Assembly: GCA_964578835.1 (NCBI GenBank)
Contig: CAZOEL010000036.1
Location: 1 to 62,629 of the forward strand
DNA: 62,629 bases
From: CAZOEL01 sp964578835
Lineage (GTDB): Bacteria; Desulfobacterota; Syntrophobacteria; Syntrophobacterales; Syntrophobacteraceae
Direction: 5' to 3'
A model generated the notes under the pieces. The model was not told the origin of the DNA. It did no database searches and saw only the letters and a program-made list of their open reading frames with translations. How positions within the stretch are numbered: position 1 is the stretch's first letter; every line of letters begins with the position of its first letter. The position numbers and the translations under genes are program-made. Of this stretch, positions 61,940 through 62,629 are shown one piece after another.

Positions 61940-62175
61940 TTGAAGAGCTTTTCCAACTCGTAGATACGGTGGAGGGCGAGAGCAGGGAAGAATATCTCGA
62001 AATAAAGGCCAAGCTCCCGCCCGAAGAGGAAAGCGAGACGGGAAGGCAGCTCAAAGAGATCCATGTTGTTCATGAAGCTATGCATAAGGATCTTTCCAAA
62101 ATGGCGAAGCTTGCGACCGTGATGCTCGATGAGGCGAAAGAGCCCGAGATAGAGCAACCGGCAGCCGAAGAGTAA
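61897..62175 (+). CDS. Hypothetical acidic protein
   Basis: A 92-residue acidic protein. Only a TTG at 61897 is available as start; an in-frame stop lies just upstream. The sequence is mostly helical (TERTIEELFQLVDTVEGES, KLPPEEESETGRQLKEIH). It resembles small phage or island proteins by context only. It may be the remnant of a longer gene. Confidence 0.45.
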   Translation: MFPLYFTGKFTERTIEELFQLVDTVEGESREEYLEIKAKLPPEEESETGRQLKEIHVVHEAMHKDLSKMAKLATVMLDEAKEPEIEQPAAEE

Positions 62176-62239
62176 CCTTGTGGGCCTGGGACTCTTGCCC
62201 CGGGCCTTCCCTTTACTTTTCTTGAGCGTAGCAGAAAGA

Positions 62240-62473
62240 ATGAAATCCGAATTCTCAACGCGACACGAATCACACGGGATGCTTACCGGCAAAAAGGCAA
62301 TCATCGAGTATTGCGGACGATCCTGGACGACCGTCAAGAAGTGGATCGATGAGCGGGGATTTCCTGCGGCTAAAATATCAGGCGTCTGGGAGAGCGACAA
62401 AGAATTGATACGAGAGTGGAGAAAGCGGCAGATTGGAGGCGATAAACAACCGAAGGCTTATGATGATTTTTGA
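62240..62473 (+). CDS. Small helix-turn-helix DNA-binding protein (excisionase-like)
   Basis: About 77 residues. KKAIIEYCGRSWTTVKKWID reads as a MerR/excisionase-type winged helix-turn-helix, followed by GFPAAKISGVWESD. Starts at 62240 and 62279 are both possible. Its place at the island edge, with the integrase relic in the same direction, fits an excisionase or phage regulator; neither is proven. Confidence 0.55.
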   Translation: MKSEFSTRHESHGMLTGKKAIIEYCGRSWTTVKKWIDERGFPAAKISGVWESDKELIREWRKRQIGGDKQPKAYDDF

Positions 62474-62483
62474 CGCTTTATTC

Positions 62484-62509
62484 TGCACACGTGCACACTA
62501 TATGCACAC
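62484..62509. repeat. Three TGCACAC direct repeats
   Basis: TGCACAC occurs at 62484-62490, 62492-62498 and 62503-62509, between the helix-turn-helix gene and the tRNA terminator. Such short repeats near a tRNA are seen as arm-type sites for integrases; that reading is inference. Confidence 0.4.
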
Positions 62510-62513
62510 CAAC

Positions 62514-62548
62514 AAAAAAAGGGATAAGCAACCGTATTGCTATCCCCT
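62514..62548 (-). terminator. Rho-independent terminator of the tRNA gene
   Basis: On the minus strand GGGATAGCAA pairs with TTGCTTATCCC (one bulge) around a short loop, followed by seven T. It lies 13 bases after the 3' end of the tRNA-Ala gene. The plus strand also has a T-rich tail. Confidence 0.85.
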
Positions 62549-62560
62549 TGATTTTTCTTA

Positions 62561-62629
<69 letters not shown>

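Overview
The window looks like a chromosomal segment of a Gram-negative anaerobe, most probably a Desulfobacterota member close to the Syntrophobacterales. The inference rests on three things: the LL-diaminopimelate aminotransferase route to lysine, KDO genes that imply lipopolysaccharide, and a tungsten-type aldehyde:ferredoxin oxidoreductase paired with a MoaD-like protein. I could not run a database search, so the lineage is inferred.

From 194 to about 18330 the genes are almost all on the minus strand in tight spacing. Reading in the direction of transcription they run xerC, hslV-hslU, argB-argD-argF-argG-argH, an FN3-type lipoprotein, lysA-dapF-dapA-dapB-dapL, folK, a small TRASH/YHS-like membrane protein, a transaldolase-like gene, a lytic transglycosylase and pgsA. 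This packs arginine synthesis from N-acetylglutamate phosphorylation onward (the N-acetylglutamyl-phosphate reductase gene is not here), the meso-DAP/lysine branch, and one stress protease into one gene train.

From 18.4 to 25 kb the strand switches: queD behind a structured leader, a DUF2333-like secreted protein with a terminator, a tiny secreted cysteine-repeat protein, a short scar of two transposase relics, and a large membrane PAS/PocR sensor kinase. From 25 to 35 kb the minus strand carries kdsB, carA-carB, purF, kdsD and a membrane M48 peptidase with TPRs. The plus strand then has glnE and, after an unusual palindrome-rich 550-base gap, a stand-alone FMN glutamate-synthase-like protein. 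Convergent to it is a regulator that fuses a degenerate KaiC-like domain, an XRE helix-turn-helix and a cupin.

From 41.9 to 56.5 kb lies a looser set: DUF3783-like and zinc-ribbon proteins, a lone ABC ATPase with a quinone oxidoreductase, radC, an orphan MlaC-type protein, a calcium-type P-ATPase, a second sensor kinase, a hydrolase, DUF2284 and PPOX-like proteins, and a 53-residue tail-anchored protein that is easily missed. The AOR/MoaD pair closes the core region at 59141.

The last 3.5 kb is an accessory patch. It has a broken hicB copy fused head-on to a twice-frameshifted tyrosine integrase, an intact hicAB toxin-antitoxin pair, a 250-base palindromic MITE-like element, small phage-like genes, three TGCACAC repeats and a tRNA-Ala(GGC) with its own terminator, cut by the window edge.
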